A DNA stretch of 64,000 nt from Cladorhizidae sp. MBARI D1340-BT2 (GCA_028752905.1 JAQNBH010000012.1:20301545-20365544); one strand, 5' to 3'; shown: positions 10,425-24,633, numbered from the stretch's first letter. Notes: a model not told the origin generated them from the letters alone. A program made the numbers and translations.

Positions 10425-11307
10425 TCAAGATAGAGAACACATAATGAAACCTATCATTCGAATCATATCAAGTCCATTACAGTGAAGTGTGCAGAATATT
10501 ATGGATGTTTCATATCAACAGAGAGCACAGGGAGAGATCTATCTTAATAGCTATATATCAGGTTTATACAGTGAAGTGTGGAGAATCTATGAAGCTAACC
10601 TGTTTAGCATCAAGATAGAGAACACATAGAGAAACCTATCTTGTGATTCTATGTATGCAGAATATACGCATGTTTGGTATCAAGAGAGAGAACAGAGAGA
10701 GGCCTACCTTTAGAGCTATATATCAAGTCTATTCAGTGAAGTGTGGAGAATCTATGAAGCTAACATGTTTAGCTCAAGATAGAGAACACTGAGAGATACC
10801 TATCTTGCAAGTCCATTACAGTGAAGTGTGCAGAATATATGGATGTTTGGTATCAAGAGAGAGCACTTAGAGAGTCCTATCTTAATAGCTATACATCAAG
10901 TCTATTCAGTGAAGTGTGGATAATCTACGAAGCTAACATGTCATAACTGCCCTAATTAACAAGACCAAAGTCCCAGATTTTGTCAACTGATAGAGAAGGC
11001 CCTTATCTGCAACATGTCAACAGATTATCAATAAATGTAGTGGTTTTTCACTGGCAGGCCACCGCTTTGGCAACTGGAAAACGCCAGGAAAGATCGCAAA
11101 CCTTACCACTTCAAATCACCATAACTTGCTAATACTTAGAGTACTCAAAATTTTGGCACGTACAAAAGACAGATAATTAGAAGGGCTATCCGGTGATATA
11201 AAATTATCTTTTGGGGGTAAAGTGTAGAAAAGTTATGAGCTTTACGGCAAAATAACAAGATTTGGGGGGGGAAAATGAGAAACATATAGACCAAATTAGG
11301 GCAAATA
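10425..11307 (+). repeat. Satellite monomer m12, 883 bp (S)
   Basis: s1 C, s2 G, s3 C, with agatcta and caggttt. U lacks one A; tract1 T4G5; tract2 T3G8A4. It matches m2. Confidence 0.95.
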
Positions 11308-12191
11308 TCAAGATAGAGAACAAATAATGAAACCTATCATTCGAATCATATCAAGTCCATTACAGTGAAGTGTGCAGAATATTATGGATGTTTCATATCA
11401 ACAGAGAGCACAGGGAGAGACCTATCTTAATAGCTATATATCAAGTTTATACAGTGAAGTGTGGAGAATCTATGAAGCTAACCTGTTTAGCATCAAGATA
11501 GAGAACACATAGAGAAACCTATCTTGTGATTCTATGTATGCAGAATATACGCATGTTTGGTATCAAGAGAGAGAACAGAGAGAGGCCTACCTTTAGAGCT
11601 ATATATCAAGTCTATTCAGTGAAGTGTGGAGAATCTATGAAGCTAACATGTTTAGCTCAAGATAGAGAACACTGAGAGATACCTATCTTGCAAGTCCATT
11701 ACAGTGAAGTGTGCAGAATATATGGATGTTTGGTATCAAGAGAGAGCACTTAGAGAGTCCTATCTTAATAGCTATACATCAAGTCTATTCAGTGAAGTGT
11801 GGATAATCTACGAAGCTAACATGTCATAACTGCCCTAATTAACAAGACCAAAGTCCCAGATTTTGTCAACTGATAGAGAAGGCCCTTATCTGCAACATGT
11901 CAACAGATTATCAATAAATGTAGTGGTTTTTCACTGGCAGGCCACCGCTTTGGCAACTGGAAAACGCCAGGAAAGATCGCAAACCTTACCACTTCAAATC
12001 ATCATAACTTGCTAATACTTAGAGTACTCAAAATTTTGGCACGTACAAAAGACAGATAATTAGAAGGGCTATCCGGTGATATAAAAATTATCTTTTTTGG
12101 GTAAAGTGTAGAAAAGTTATGAGCTTTACGGCAAAATAACAAGATTTTTGGGGGGAAAATGAGAAACATATAGACCAAATTAGGGCAAATA
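11308..12191 (+). repeat. Satellite monomer m13, 884 bp (S)
   Basis: A starts with caaataatg. s1 C, s2 G, s3 C. U has atcatcataac and ccggtg; tract1 T6G3; tract2 T5G6A4. Confidence 0.95.
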
Positions 12192-13099
12192 TCAAGATAG
12201 AGAACACATAATGAAACCTATCATTCGAATCATATCAAGTCCATTACAGTGAAGTGTGCAGAATATTATGGATGTTTGATATCAACAGAGAGCACAGGGA
12301 GAGACCTATCTTAATAGCTATATATCAAGTTTATACAGTGAAGTGTGGAGAATCTATGAAGCTAACCTGTTTAGCATCAAGATAGAGAACACATAGAGAA
12401 ACCTATCTTGTGATTCTATGTATGCAGAATATACGGATGTTTGGTATCAAGAGAGAGAACAGAGAGAGGCCTACCTTTAGAGCTATATATCAAGTCTATT
12501 CAGTGAAGTGTGGAGAATCTATGAAGCTAACATGTTTAGCTCAAGATAGAGAACACTGAGAGATACCTATCTTGCAAGTCCATTACAGTGAAGTGTGCAG
12601 AATATATGGATGTTTGGTATCAAGAGAGAGCACTTAGAGAGTCCTATCTTAATAGCTATACATCAAGTCTATTCAGTGAAGTGTGGATAATCTACGAAGC
12701 TAACATGTTTAGCATCAAGTAAGAGTACAATTCATAACTGCCCTAATTAACAAGACCAAAGTCCCAGATTTTGTCAACTGATAGAGAAGGCCCTTATCTG
12801 CATCATGTCAACAGATTATCAATAAATGTAGTGGTTTTTCACTGGCAGGCCACCGCTTTGGCAACTGGAAAACGCCAGGAAAGATCGCAAACCTTACCAC
12901 TTCAAATCACCATAACTTGCTAATACTTAGAGTACTCAAACTTTTGGCACGTAAAAAAGACAGATAATTAGAAGGGCTATCCGGTGATATAAAAATTATC
13001 TTTTTGGGGTAAAGTGTAGAAAAGTTATGAGCTTTACGGCAAAATAACAAGATTTTTGGGGGGAAAATGAGAAACATATAGACCAAATTAGGGCAAATA
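12192..13099 (+). repeat. Satellite monomer m14, 908 bp (L)
   Basis: s1 G, s2 G, s3 G. U has gcatcatg and gcacgtaaaaaag; tract1 T5G4; tract2 T5G6A4. Confidence 0.95.
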
Positions 13100-13983
13100 T
13101 CAAGATAGAGAACACATAATGAAACCTATCATTCGAATCATATCAAGTCCATTACAGTGAAGTGTGCAGAATATTATGGATGTTTGATATCAACAGAGAG
13201 CACAGGGAGAGACCTATCTTAATAGCTATATATCAAGTTTATACAGTGAAGTGTGCAGAATCTATGAAGCTAACCTGTTTAGCATCAAGATAGAGAACAC
13301 ATAGAGAAACCTATCTTGTGATTCTATGTATGCAGAATATACGCATGTTTGGTATCAAGAGAGAGAACAGAGAGAGGCCTACCTTTAGAGCTATATATCA
13401 AGTCTATTCAGTGAAGTGTGGAGAATCTATGAAGCTAACATGTTTAGCTCAAGATAGAGAACACTGAGAGATACCTATCTTGCAAGTCCATTACAGTGAA
13501 GTGTGCAGAATATATGGATGTTTGGTATCAAGAGAGAGCACTTAGAGAGTCCTATCTTAATAGCTATACATCAAGTCTATTCAGTGAAGTGTGGATAATC
13601 TACGAAGCTAACATGTCATAACTGCCCTAATTAACAAGACCAAAGTCCCAGATTTTGTCAACTGATAGAGAAGGCCCTTATCTGCAACATGTCAACAGAT
13701 TATCAATAAATGTAGTGGTTTTTCACTGGCAGGCCACCGCTTTGGCAACTGGAAAACGCCAGGAAAGATCGCAAACCTTACCACTTCAAATCACCATAAC
13801 TTGCTAATACTTAGAGTACTCAAAATTTTGGCACGTACAAAAGACAGATAATTAGAAGGGCTATCCAGTGATATAAAAATTATCTTTTTTGGGTAAAGTG
13901 TAGAAAAGTTATGAGCTTTACGGCAAAATAACAAGATTTGGGGGGGGGAAATGAGAAACATATAGACCAAATTAGGGCAAATA
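13100..13983 (+). repeat. Satellite monomer m15, 884 bp (S)
   Basis: s1 G, s2 C, s3 C. U has ccagtg; tract1 T6G3; tract2 T3G9A3. Confidence 0.95.
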
Positions 13984-14867
13984 TCAAGATAGAGAACACA
14001 TAATGAAACCTATCATTCGAATCATATCAAGTCCATTACAGTGAAGTGTGCAGAATATTATGGATGTTTCATATCAACAGAGAGCACAGGGAGAGACCTA
14101 TCTTAATAGCTATATATCAGGTTTATACAGTGAAGTGTGGAGAATCTATGAAGCTAACCTGTTTAGCATCAAGATAGAGAACACATAGAGAAACCTATCT
14201 TGTGATTCTATGTATGCAGAATATACGCATGTTTGGTATCAAGAGAGAGAACAGAGAGAGGCCTACCTTTAGAGCTATATATCAAGTCTATTCAGTGAAG
14301 TGTGGAGAATCTATGAAGCTAACATGTTTAGCTCAAGATAGAGAACACTGAGAGATACCTATCTTGCAAGTCCATTACAGTGAAGTGTGCAGAATATATG
14401 GATGTTTGGTATCAAGAGAGAGCACTTAGAGAGTCCTATCTTAATAGCTATACATCAAGTCTATTCAGTGAAGTGTGGATAATCTACGAAGCTAACATGT
14501 CATAACTGCCCTAATTAACAAGACCAAAGTCCCAGATTTTGTCAACTGATAGAGAAGGCCCTTATCTGCAACATGTCAACAGATTATCAATAAATGTAGT
14601 GGTTTTTCACTGGCAGGCCACCGCTTTGGCAACTGGAAAACGCCAGGAAAGATCGCAAACCTTACCACTTCAAATCACCATAACTTGCTAATACTTAGAG
14701 TACTCAAAATTTTGGCACGTACAAAAGACAGATAATTAGAAGGGCTATCCGGTGATATAAAAATTATCTTTTTTGGGTAAAGTGTAGAAAAGTTATGAGC
14801 TTTACGGCAAAATAACAAGATTTTTGGGGGGAAAATGAGAAACATATAGACCAAATTAGGGCAAATA
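13984..14867 (+). repeat. Satellite monomer m16, 884 bp (S)
   Basis: s1 C, s2 G, s3 C, with caggttt. U has ccggtg; tract1 T6G3; tract2 T5G6A4. Confidence 0.95.
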
Positions 14868-15775
14868 TCAAGATAGAGAACACATAATGAAACCTATCAT
14901 TCGAATCATATCAAGTCCATTACAGTGAAGTGTGCAGAATATTATGGATGTTTGATATCAACAGAGAGCACAGGGAGAGACCTATCTTAATAGCTATATA
15001 TCAAGTTTATACAGTGAAGTGTGGAGAATCTATGAAGCTAACCTGTTTAGCATCAAGATAGAGAACACATAGAGAAACCTATCTTGTGATTCTATGTATG
15101 CAGAATATACGGATGTTTGGTATCAAGAGAGAGAACAGAGAGTGGCCTACCTTTAGAGCTATATATCAAGTCTATTCAGTGAAGTGTGGAGAATCTATGA
15201 AGCTAACATGTTTAGCTCAAGATAGAGAACACTGAGAGATACCTATCTTGCAAGTCCATTACAGTGAAGTGTGCAGAATATATGGATGTTTGGTATCAAG
15301 AGAGAGCACTTAGAGAGTCCTATCTTAATAGCTATACATCAAGTCTATTCAGTGAAGTGTGGATAATCTACGAAGCTAACATGTTTAGCATCAAGTAAGA
15401 GTACAATTCATAACTGCCCTAATTAACAAGACCAAAGTCCCAGATTTTGTCAACTGATAGAGAAGGCCCTTATCTGCATCATGTCAACAGATTATCAATA
15501 AATGTAGTGGTTTTTCACTGGCAGGCCACCGCTTTGGCAACTGGAAAACGCCAGGAAAGATCGCAAACCTTACCACTTCAAATCACCATAACTTGCTAAT
15601 ACTTAGAGTACTCAAACTTTTGGCACGTAAAAAAGACAGATAATTAGAAGGGCTATCCGGTGATATAAAAATTATCTTTTTTGGGTAAAGTGTAGAAAAG
15701 TTATGAGCTTTACGGCAAAATAACAAGATTTTTGGGGGGAAAATGAGAAACATATAGACCAAATTAGGGCAAATA
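14868..15775 (+). repeat. Satellite monomer m17, 908 bp (L)
   Basis: s1 G, s2 G, s3 G, with agagtggcc in B (shared only with m20). U has gcatcatg; tract1 T6G3; tract2 T5G6A4. Confidence 0.95.
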
Positions 15776-16659
15776 TCAAGATAGAGAACACATAATGAAA
15801 CCTATCATTCGAATCATATCAAGTCCATTACAGTGAAGTGTGCAGAATATTATGGATGTTTGATATCAACAGAGAGCACAGGGAGAGACCTATCTTAATA
15901 GCTATATATCAAGTTTATACAGTGAAGTGTGCAGAATCTATGAAGCTAACCTGTTTAGCATCAAGATAGAGAACACATAGAGAAACCTATCTTGTGATTC
16001 TATGTATGCAGAATATACGCATGTTTGGTATCAAGAGAGAGAACAGAGAGAGGCCTACCTTTAGAGCTATATATCAAGTCTATTCAGTGAAGTGTGGAGA
16101 ATCTATGAAGCTAACATGTTTAGCTCAAGATAGAGAACACTGAGAGATACCTATCTTGCAAGTCCATTACAGTGAAGTGTGCAGAATATATGGATGTTTG
16201 GTATCAAGAGAGAGCACTTAGAGAGTCCTATCTTAATAGCTATACATCAAGTCTATTCAGTGAAGTGTGGATAATCTACGAAGCTAACATGTCATAACTG
16301 CCCTAATTAACAAGACCAAAGTCCCAGATTTTGTCAACTGATAGAGAAGGCCCTTATCTGCAACATGTCAACAGATTATCAATAAATGTAGTGGTTTTTC
16401 ACTGGCAGGCCACCGCTTTGGCAACTGGAAAACGCCAGGAAAGATCGCAAACCTTACCACTTCAAATCACTATAACTTGCTAATACTTAGAGTACTCAAA
16501 ATTTTGGCACGTACAAAAGACAGATAATTAGAAGGGCTATCCGGTGATATAAAAATTATCTTTTTTGGGTAAAGTGTAGAAAAGTTATGAGCTTTACGGC
16601 AAAATAACAAGATTTTTGGGGGGGAAATGAGAAACATATAGACCAAATTAGGGCAAATA
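15776..16659 (+). repeat. Satellite monomer m18, 884 bp (S)
   Basis: s1 G, s2 C, s3 C. U has actataac; tract1 T6G3; tract2 T5G7A3. Confidence 0.95.
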
Positions 16660-17542
16660 TCAAGATAGAGAACACATAATGAAACCTATCATTCGAATCA
16701 TATCAAGTCCATTACAGTGAAGTGTGCAGAATATTATGGATGTTTGATATCAACAGAGAACACAGGGAGAGACCTATCTTAATAGCTATATATCAAGTTT
16801 ATACAGTGAAGTGTGGAGAATCTATGAAGCTAACCTGTTTAGCATCAAGATAGAGAACACATAGAGAAACCTATCTTGTGATTCTATGTATGCAGAATAT
16901 ACGGATGTTTGGTATCAAGAGAGAGAACAGAGAGAGGCCTACCTTTAGAGCTATATATCAAGTCTATTCAGTGAAGTGTGGAGAATCTATGAAGCTAACA
17001 TGTTTAGCTCAAGATAGAGAACACTGAGAGATACCTATCTTGCAAGTCCATTACAGTGAAGTGTGCAGAATATATGGATGTTTGGTATCAAGAGAGAGCA
17101 CTTAGAGAGTCCTATCTTAATAGCTATACATCAAGTCTATTCAGTGAAGTGTGGATAATCTACGAAGCTAACATGTCATAACTGCCCTAATTAACAAGAC
17201 CAAAGTCCCAGATTTTGTCAACTGATAGAGAAGGCCCTTATCTGCAACATGTCAACAGATTATCAATAAATGTAGTGGTTTTTCACTGGCAGGCCACCGC
17301 TTTGGCAACTGGAAAACGCCAGGAAAGATCGCAAACCTTACCACTTCAAATCACCATAACTTGCTAATACTTAGAGTACTCAAAATTTTGGCACGTACAA
17401 AAGACAGATAATTAGAAGGGCTATCCGGTGATATAAAATTATCTTTTTGGGGTAAAGTGTAGAAAAGTTATGAGCTTTACGGCAAAATAACAAGATTTGG
17501 GGGGGGGAAATGAGAAACATATAGACCAAATTAGGGCAAATA
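16660..17542 (+). repeat. Satellite monomer m19, 883 bp (S)
   Basis: gagaacacag in A; s1 G, s2 G, s3 G. U lacks one A; tract1 T5G4; tract2 T3G9A3. Confidence 0.95.
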
Positions 17543-18450
17543 TCAAGATAGAGAACACATAATGAAACCTATCATTCGAATCATATCAAGTCCATTACAG
17601 TGAAGTGTGCAGAATATTATGGATGTTTCATATCAACAGAGAGCACAGGGAGAGACCTATCTTAATAGCTATATATCAAGTTTATACAGTGAAGTGTGGA
17701 GAATCTATGAAGCTAACCTGTTTAGCATCAAGATAGAGAACACATAGAGAAACCTATCTTGTGATTCTATGTATGCAGAATATACGGATGTTTGGTATCA
17801 AGAGAGAGAACAGAGAGTGGCCTACCTTTAGAGCTATATATCAAGTCTATTCAGTGAAGTGTGGAGAATCTATGAAGCTAACATGTTTAGCTCAAGATAG
17901 AGAACACTGAGAGATACCTATCTTGCAAGTCCATTACAGTGAAGTGTGCAGAATATATGGATGTTTGGTATCAAGAGAGAGCACTTAGAGAGTCCTATCT
18001 TAATAGCTATACATCAAGTCTATTCAGTGAAGTGTGGATAATCTACGAAGCTAACATGTTTAGCATCAAGTAAGAGTACAATTCATAACTGCCCTAATTA
18101 ACAAGACCAAAGTCCCAGATTTTGTCAACTGATAGAGAAGGCCCTTATCTGCATCATGTCAACAGATTATCAATAAATGTAGTGGTTTTTCACTGGCAGG
18201 CCACCGCTTTGGCAACTGGAAAACGCCAGGAAAGATCGCAAACCTTACCACTTCAAATCACCATAACTTGCTAATACTTAGAGTACTCAAACTTTTGGCA
18301 CGTAAAAAAGACAGATAATTAGAAGGGCTATCCGGTGATATAAAAATTATCTTTTTTGGGTAAAGTGTAGAAAAGTTATGAGCTTTACGGCAAAATAACA
18401 AGATTTTTGGGGGGAAAATGAGAAACATATAGACCAAATTAGGGCAAATA
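17543..18450 (+). repeat. Satellite monomer m20, 908 bp (L)
   Basis: s1 C with s3 G, an unusual pairing that marks a breakpoint in A. agagtggcc in B; U has gcatcatg; tract2 T5G6A4. Confidence 0.95.
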
Positions 18451-19334
18451 TCAAGATAGAGAACACATAATGAAACCTATCATTCGAATCATATCAAGTC
18501 CATTACAGTGAAGTGTGCAGAATATTATGGATGTTTGATATCAACAGAGAGCACAGGGAGAGACCTATCTTAATAGCTATATATCAAGTTTATACAGTGA
18601 AGTGTGCAGAATCTATGAAGCTAACCTGTTTAGCATCAAGATAGAGAACACATAGAGAAACCTATCTTGTGATTCTATGTATGCAGAATATACGCATGTT
18701 TGGTATCAAGAGAGAGAACAGAGAGAGGCCTACCTTTAGAGCTATATATCAAGTCTATTCAGTGAAGTGTGGAGAATCTATGAAGCTAACATGTTTAGCT
18801 CAAGATAGAGAACACTGAGAGATACCTATCTTGCAAGTCCATTACAGTGAAGTGTGCAGAATATATGGATGTTTGGTATCAAGAGAGAGCACTTAGAGAG
18901 TCCTATCTTAATAGCTATACATCAAGTCTATTCAGTGAAGTGTGGATAATCTACGAAGCTAACATGTCATAACTGCCCTAATTAACAAGACCAAAGTCCC
19001 AGATTTTGTCAACTGATAGAGAAGGCCCTTATCTGCAACATGTCAACAGATTATCAATAAATGTAGTGGTTTTTCACTGGCAGGCCACCGCTTTGGCAAC
19101 TGGAAAACGCCAGGAAAGATCGCAAACCTTACCACTTCAAATCACTATAACTTGCTAATACTTAGAGTACTCAAAATTTTGGCACGTACAAAAGACAGAT
19201 AATTAGAAGGGCTATCCGGTGATATAAAAATTATCTTTTTTGGGTAAAGTGTAGAAAAGTTATGAGCTTTACGGCAAAATAACAAGATTTTTGGGGGGGA
19301 AATGAGAAACATATAGACCAAATTAGGGCAAATA
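18451..19334 (+). repeat. Satellite monomer m21, 884 bp (S)
   Basis: s1 G, s2 C, s3 C. U has actataac; tract1 T6G3; tract2 T5G7A3. It matches m18. Confidence 0.95.
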
Positions 19335-20217
19335 TCAAGATAGAGAACACATAATGAAACCTATCATTCGAATCATATCAAGTCCATTACAGTGAAGTGT
19401 GCAGAATATTATGGATGTTTGATATCAACAGAGAACACAGGGAGAGACCTATCTTAATAGCTATATATCAAGTTTATACAGTGAAGTGTGGAGAATCTAT
19501 GAAGCTAACCTGTTTAGCATCAAGATAGAGAACACATAGAGAAACCTATCTTGTGATTCTATGTATGCAGAATATACGGATGTTTGGTATCAAGAGAGAG
19601 AACAGAGAGAGGCCTACCTTTAGAGCTATATATCAAGTCTATTCAGTGAAGTGTGGAGAATCTATGAAGCTAACATGTTTAGCTCAAGATAGAGAACACT
19701 GAGAGATACCTATCTTGCAAGTCCATTACAGTGAAGTGTGCAGAATATATGGATGTTTGGTATCAAGAGAGAGCACTTAGAGAGTCCTATCTTAATAGCT
19801 ATACATCAAGTCTATTCAGTGAAGTGTGGATAATCTACGAAGCTAACATGTCATAACTGCCCTAATTAACAAGACCAAAGTCCCAGATTTTGTCAACTGA
19901 TAGAGAAGGCCCTTATCTGCAACATGTCAACAGATTATCAATAAATGTAGTGGTTTTTCACTGGCAGGCCACCGCTTTGGCAACTGGAAAACGCCAGGAA
20001 AGATCGCAAACCTTACCACTTCAAATCACCATAACTTGCTAATACTTAGAGTACTCAAAATTTTGGCACGTACAAAAGACAGATAATTAGAAGGGCTATC
20101 CGGTGATATAAAATTATCTTTTTGGGGTAAAGTGTAGAAAAGTTATGAGCTTTACGGCAAAATAACAAGATTTGGGGGGGGGAAATGAGAAACATATAGA
20201 CCAAATTAGGGCAAATA
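19335..20217 (+). repeat. Satellite monomer m22, 883 bp (S)
   Basis: gagaacacag in A; s1 G, s2 G, s3 G. U lacks one A; tract1 T5G4; tract2 T3G9A3. Confidence 0.95.
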
Positions 20218-21100
20218 TCAAGATAGAGAACACATAATGAAACCTATCATTCGAATCATATCAAGTCCATTACAGTGAAGTGTGCAGAATATTATGGATG
20301 TTTCATATCAACAGAGAGCACAGGGAGAGACCTATCTTAATAGCTATATATCAAGTTTATACAGTGAAGTGTGGAGAATCTATGAAGCTAACCTGTTTAG
20401 CATCAAGATAGAGAACACATAGAGAAACCTATCTTGTGATTCTATGTATGCAGAATATACGCATGTTTGGTATCAAGAGAGAGAACAGAGAGAGGCCTAC
20501 CTTTAGAGCTATATATCAAGTCTATTCAGTGAAGTGTGGAGAATCTATGAAGCTAACATGTTTAGCTCAAGATAGAGAACACTGAGAGATACCTATCTTG
20601 CAAGTCCATTACAGTGAAGTGTGCAGAATATATGGATGTTTGGTATCAAGAGAGAGCACTTAGAGAGTCCTATCTTAATAGCTATACATCAAGTCTATTC
20701 AGTGAAGTGTGGATAATCTACGAAGCTAACATGTCATAACTGCCCTAATTAACAAGACCAAAGTCCCAGATTTTGTCAACTGATAGAGAAGGCCCTTATC
20801 TGCAACATGTCAACAGATTATCAATAAATGTAGTGGTTTTTCACTGGCAGGCCACCGCTTTGGCAACTGGAAAACGCCAGGAAAGATCGCAAACCTTACC
20901 ACTTCAAATCACCATAACTTGCTAATACTTAGAGTACTCAAAATTTTGGCACGTACAAAAGACAGATAATTAGAAGGGCTATCCGGTGATATAAAATTAT
21001 CTTTTTGGGGTAAAGTGTAGAAAAGTTATGAGCTTTACGGCAAAATAACAAGATTTGGGGGGGGGAAATGAGAAACATATAGACCAAATTAGGGCAAATA
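20218..21100 (+). repeat. Satellite monomer m23, 883 bp (S)
   Basis: s1 C, s2 G, s3 C. U lacks one A; tract1 T5G4; tract2 T3G9A3. Confidence 0.95.
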
Positions 21101-21983
21101 TCAAGATAGAGAACACATAATGAAACCTATCATTCGAATCATATCAAGTCCATTACAGTGAAGTGTGCAGAATATTATGGATGTTTCATATCAACAGAGA
21201 GCACAGGGAGAGACCTATCTTAATAGCTATATATCAAGTTTATACAGTGAAGTGTGGAGAATCTATGAAGCTAACCTGTTTAGCATCAAGATAGAGAACA
21301 CATAGAGAAACCTATCTTGTGATTCTATGTATGCAGAATATACGCATGTTTGGTATCAAGAGAGAGAACAGAGAGAGGCCTACCTTTAGAGCTATATATC
21401 AAGTCTATTCAGTGAAGTGTGGAGAATCTATGAAGCTAACATGTTTAGCTCAAGATAGAGAACACTGAGAGATACCTATCTTGCAAGTCCATTACAGTGA
21501 AGTGTGCAGAATATATGGATGTTTGGTATCAAGAGAGAGCACTTAGAGAGTCCTATCTTAATAGCTATACATCAAGTCTATTCAGTGAAGTGTGGATAAT
21601 CTACGAAGCTAACATGTCATAACTGCCCTAATTAACAAGACCAAAGTCCCAGATTTTGTCAACTGATAGAGAAGGCCCTTATCTGCAACATGTCAACAGA
21701 TTATCAATAAATGTAGTGGTTTTTCACTGGCAGGCCACCGCTTTGGCAACTGGAAAACGCCAGGAAAGATCGCAAACCTTACCACTTCAAATCACCATAA
21801 CTTGCTAATACTTAGAGTACTCAAAATTTTGGCACATACAAAAGACAGATAATTAGAAGGGCTATCCGGTGATATAAAAATTATCTTTTTTGGGTAAAGT
21901 GTAGAAAAGTTATGAGCTTTACGGCAAAATAACAAGATTTTTGGGGGGAAAATGAGAAACATATAGCCAAATTAGGGCAAATA
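21101..21983 (+). repeat. Satellite monomer m24, 883 bp (S)
   Basis: s1 C, s2 G, s3 C. U has gcacatac; one base is lost at the end in atatagccaaatt; tract2 T5G6A4. Confidence 0.95.
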
Positions 21984-22867
21984 TCAAGATAGAGAACACA
22001 TAATGAAACCTATCATTCGAATCATATCAAGTCCATTACAGTGAAGTGTGCAGAATATTATGGATGTTTGATATCAACAGAGAGCACAGGGAGAGACCTA
22101 TCTTAATAGCTATATATCAAGTTTATACAGTGAAGTGTGGAGAATCTATGAAGCTAACCTGTTTAGCATCAAGATAGAGAACACATAGAGAAACCTATCT
22201 TGTGATTCTATGTATGCAGAATATACGGATGTTTGGTATCAAGAGAGAGAACAGAGAGAGGCCTACCTTTAGAGCTATATATCAAGTCTATTCAGTGAAG
22301 TGTGGAGAATCTATGAAGCTAACATGTTTAGCTCAAGATAGAGAACACTGAGAGATACCTATCTTGCAAGTCCATTACAGTGAAGTGTGCAGAATATATG
22401 GATGTTTGGTATCAAGAGAGAGCACTTAGAGAGTCCTATCTTAATAGCTATACATCAAGTCTATTCAGTGAAGTGTGGATAATCTACGAAGCTAACATGT
22501 CATAACTGCCCTAATTAACAAGACCAAAGTCCCAGATTTTGTCAACTGATAGAGAAGGCCCTTATCTGCAACATGTCAACAGATTATCAATAAATGTAGT
22601 GGTTTTTCACTGGCAGGCCACCGCTTTGGCAACTGGAAAACGCCAGGAAAGATCGCAAACCTTACCACTTCAAATCACTATAACTTGCTAATACTTAGAG
22701 TACTCAAAATTTTGGCACGTACAAAAGACAGATAATTAGAAGGGCTATCCGGTGATATAAAAATTATCTTTTTTGGGTAAAGTGTAGAAAAGTTATGAGC
22801 TTTACGGCAAAATAACAAGATTTTTGGGGGGGAAATGAGAAACATATAGACCAAATTAGGGCAAATA
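21984..22867 (+). repeat. Satellite monomer m25, 884 bp (S)
   Basis: s1 G, s2 G, s3 G joined to an actataac U with T5G7A3. It is a recombinant of an m29-like front and an m21-like back. Confidence 0.95.
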
Positions 22868-23750
22868 TCAAGATAGAGAACACATAATGAAACCTATCAT
22901 TCGAATCATATCAAGTCCATTACAGTGAAGTGTGCAGAATATTATGGATGTTTGATATCAACAGAGAACACAGGGAGAGACCTATCTTAATAGCTATATA
23001 TCAAGTTTATACAGTGAAGTGTGGAGAATCTATGAAGCTAACCTGTTTAGCATCAAGATAGAGAACACATAGAGAAACCTATCTTGTGATTCTATGTATG
23101 CAGAATATACGGATGTTTGGTATCAAGAGAGAGAACAGAGAGAGGCCTACCTTTAGAGCTATATATCAAGTCTATTCAGTGAAGTGTGGAGAATCTATGA
23201 AGCTAACATGTTTAGCTCAAGATAGAGAACACTGAGAGATACCTATCTTGCAAGTCCATTACAGTGAAGTGTGCAGAATATATGGATGTTTGGTATCAAG
23301 AGAGAGCACTTAGAGAGTCCTATCTTAATAGCTATACATCAAGTCTATTCAGTGAAGTGTGGATAATCTACGAAGCTAACATGTCATAACTGCCCTAATT
23401 AACAAGACCAAAGTCCCAGATTTTGTCAACTGATAGAGAAGGCCCTTATCTGCAACATGTCAACAGATTATCAATAAATGTAGTGGTTTTTCACTGGCAG
23501 GCCACCGCTTTGGCAACTGGAAAACGCCAGGAAAGATCGCAAACCTTACCACTTCAAATCACCATAACTTGCTAATACTTAGAGTACTCAAAATTTTGGC
23601 ACGTACAAAAGACAGATAATTAGAAGGGCTATCCGGTGATATAAAATTATCTTTTTGGGGTAAAGTGTAGAAAAGTTATGAGCTTTACGGCAAAATAACA
23701 AGATTTGGGGGGGGGAAATGAGAAACATATAGACCAAATTAGGGCAAATA
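22868..23750 (+). repeat. Satellite monomer m26, 883 bp (S)
   Basis: gagaacacag in A; s1 G, s2 G, s3 G. U lacks one A; tract1 T5G4; tract2 T3G9A3. It matches m22. Confidence 0.95.
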
Positions 23751-24633
23751 TCAAGATAGAGAACACATAATGAAACCTATCATTCGAATCATATCAAGTC
23801 CATTACAGTGAAGTGTGCAGAATATTATGGATGTTTCATATCAACAGAGAGCACAGGGAGAGACCTATCTTAATAGCTATATATCAAGTTTATACAGTGA
23901 AGTGTGGAGAATCTATGAAGCTAACCTGTTTAGCATCAAGATAGAGAACACATAGAGAAACCTATCTTGTGATTCTATGTATGCAGAATATACGCATGTT
24001 TGGTATCAAGAGAGAGAACAGAGAGAGGCCTACCTTTAGAGCTATATATCAAGTCTATTCAGTGAAGTGTGGAGAATCTATGAAGCTAACATGTTTAGCT
24101 CAAGATAGAGAACACTGAGAGATACCTATCTTGCAAGTCCATTACAGTGAAGTGTGCAGAATATATGGATGTTTGGTATCAAGAGAGAGCACTTAGAGAG
24201 TCCTATCTTAATAGCTATACATCAAGTCTATTCAGTGAAGTGTGGATAATCTACGAAGCTAACATGTCATAACTGCCCTAATTAACAAGACCAAAGTCCC
24301 AGATTTTGTCAACTGATAGAGAAGGCCCTTATCTGCAACATGTCAACAGATTATCAATAAATGTAGTGGTTTTTCACTGGCAGGCCACCGCTTTGGCAAC
24401 TGGAAAACGCCAGGAAAGATCGCAAACCTTACCACTTCAAATCACCATAACTTGCTAATACTTAGAGTACTCAAAATTTTGGCACGTACAAAAGACAGAT
24501 AATTAGAAGGGCTATCCGGTGATATAAAATTATCTTTTTGGGGTAAAGTGTAGAAAAGTTATGAGCTTTACGGCAAAATAACAAGATTTGGGGGGGGGAA
24601 ATGAGAAACATATAGACCAAATTAGGGCAAATA
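23751..24633 (+). repeat. Satellite monomer m27, 883 bp (S)
   Basis: s1 C, s2 G, s3 C. U lacks one A; tract1 T5G4; tract2 T3G9A3. It matches m23. Confidence 0.95.

Larger units (their letters stand above)
4215..14867 (+). repeat. Block duplication, offset 7977 bp (m5-m7 / m14-m16)
   Basis: m5-m7 (4215-6890) and m14-m16 (12192-14867) have matching lengths (908, 884, 884) and matching order of variants: L with gcatcatg, then s2 C with ccagtg and T3G9A3, then caggttt with ccggtg and T5G6A4. The match extends left into the U of m4/m13, which share atcatcataac. Small differences (agacctctctt in m5, gtatgcag and agtacttaaa in m7) postdate the duplication. Confidence 0.7.
14868..20217 (+). repeat. 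Trimer duplication, unit 2675 bp (m17-m19 / m20-m22)
   Basis: Lengths are 908, 884, 883 twice. Shared marks are agagtggcc in m17 and m20, s2 C with actataac in m18 and m21, and gagaacacag with T5G4 in m19 and m22. s1 differs between m17 (G) and m20 (C), so the left breakpoint lies in the first half of these monomers. Confidence 0.8.
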
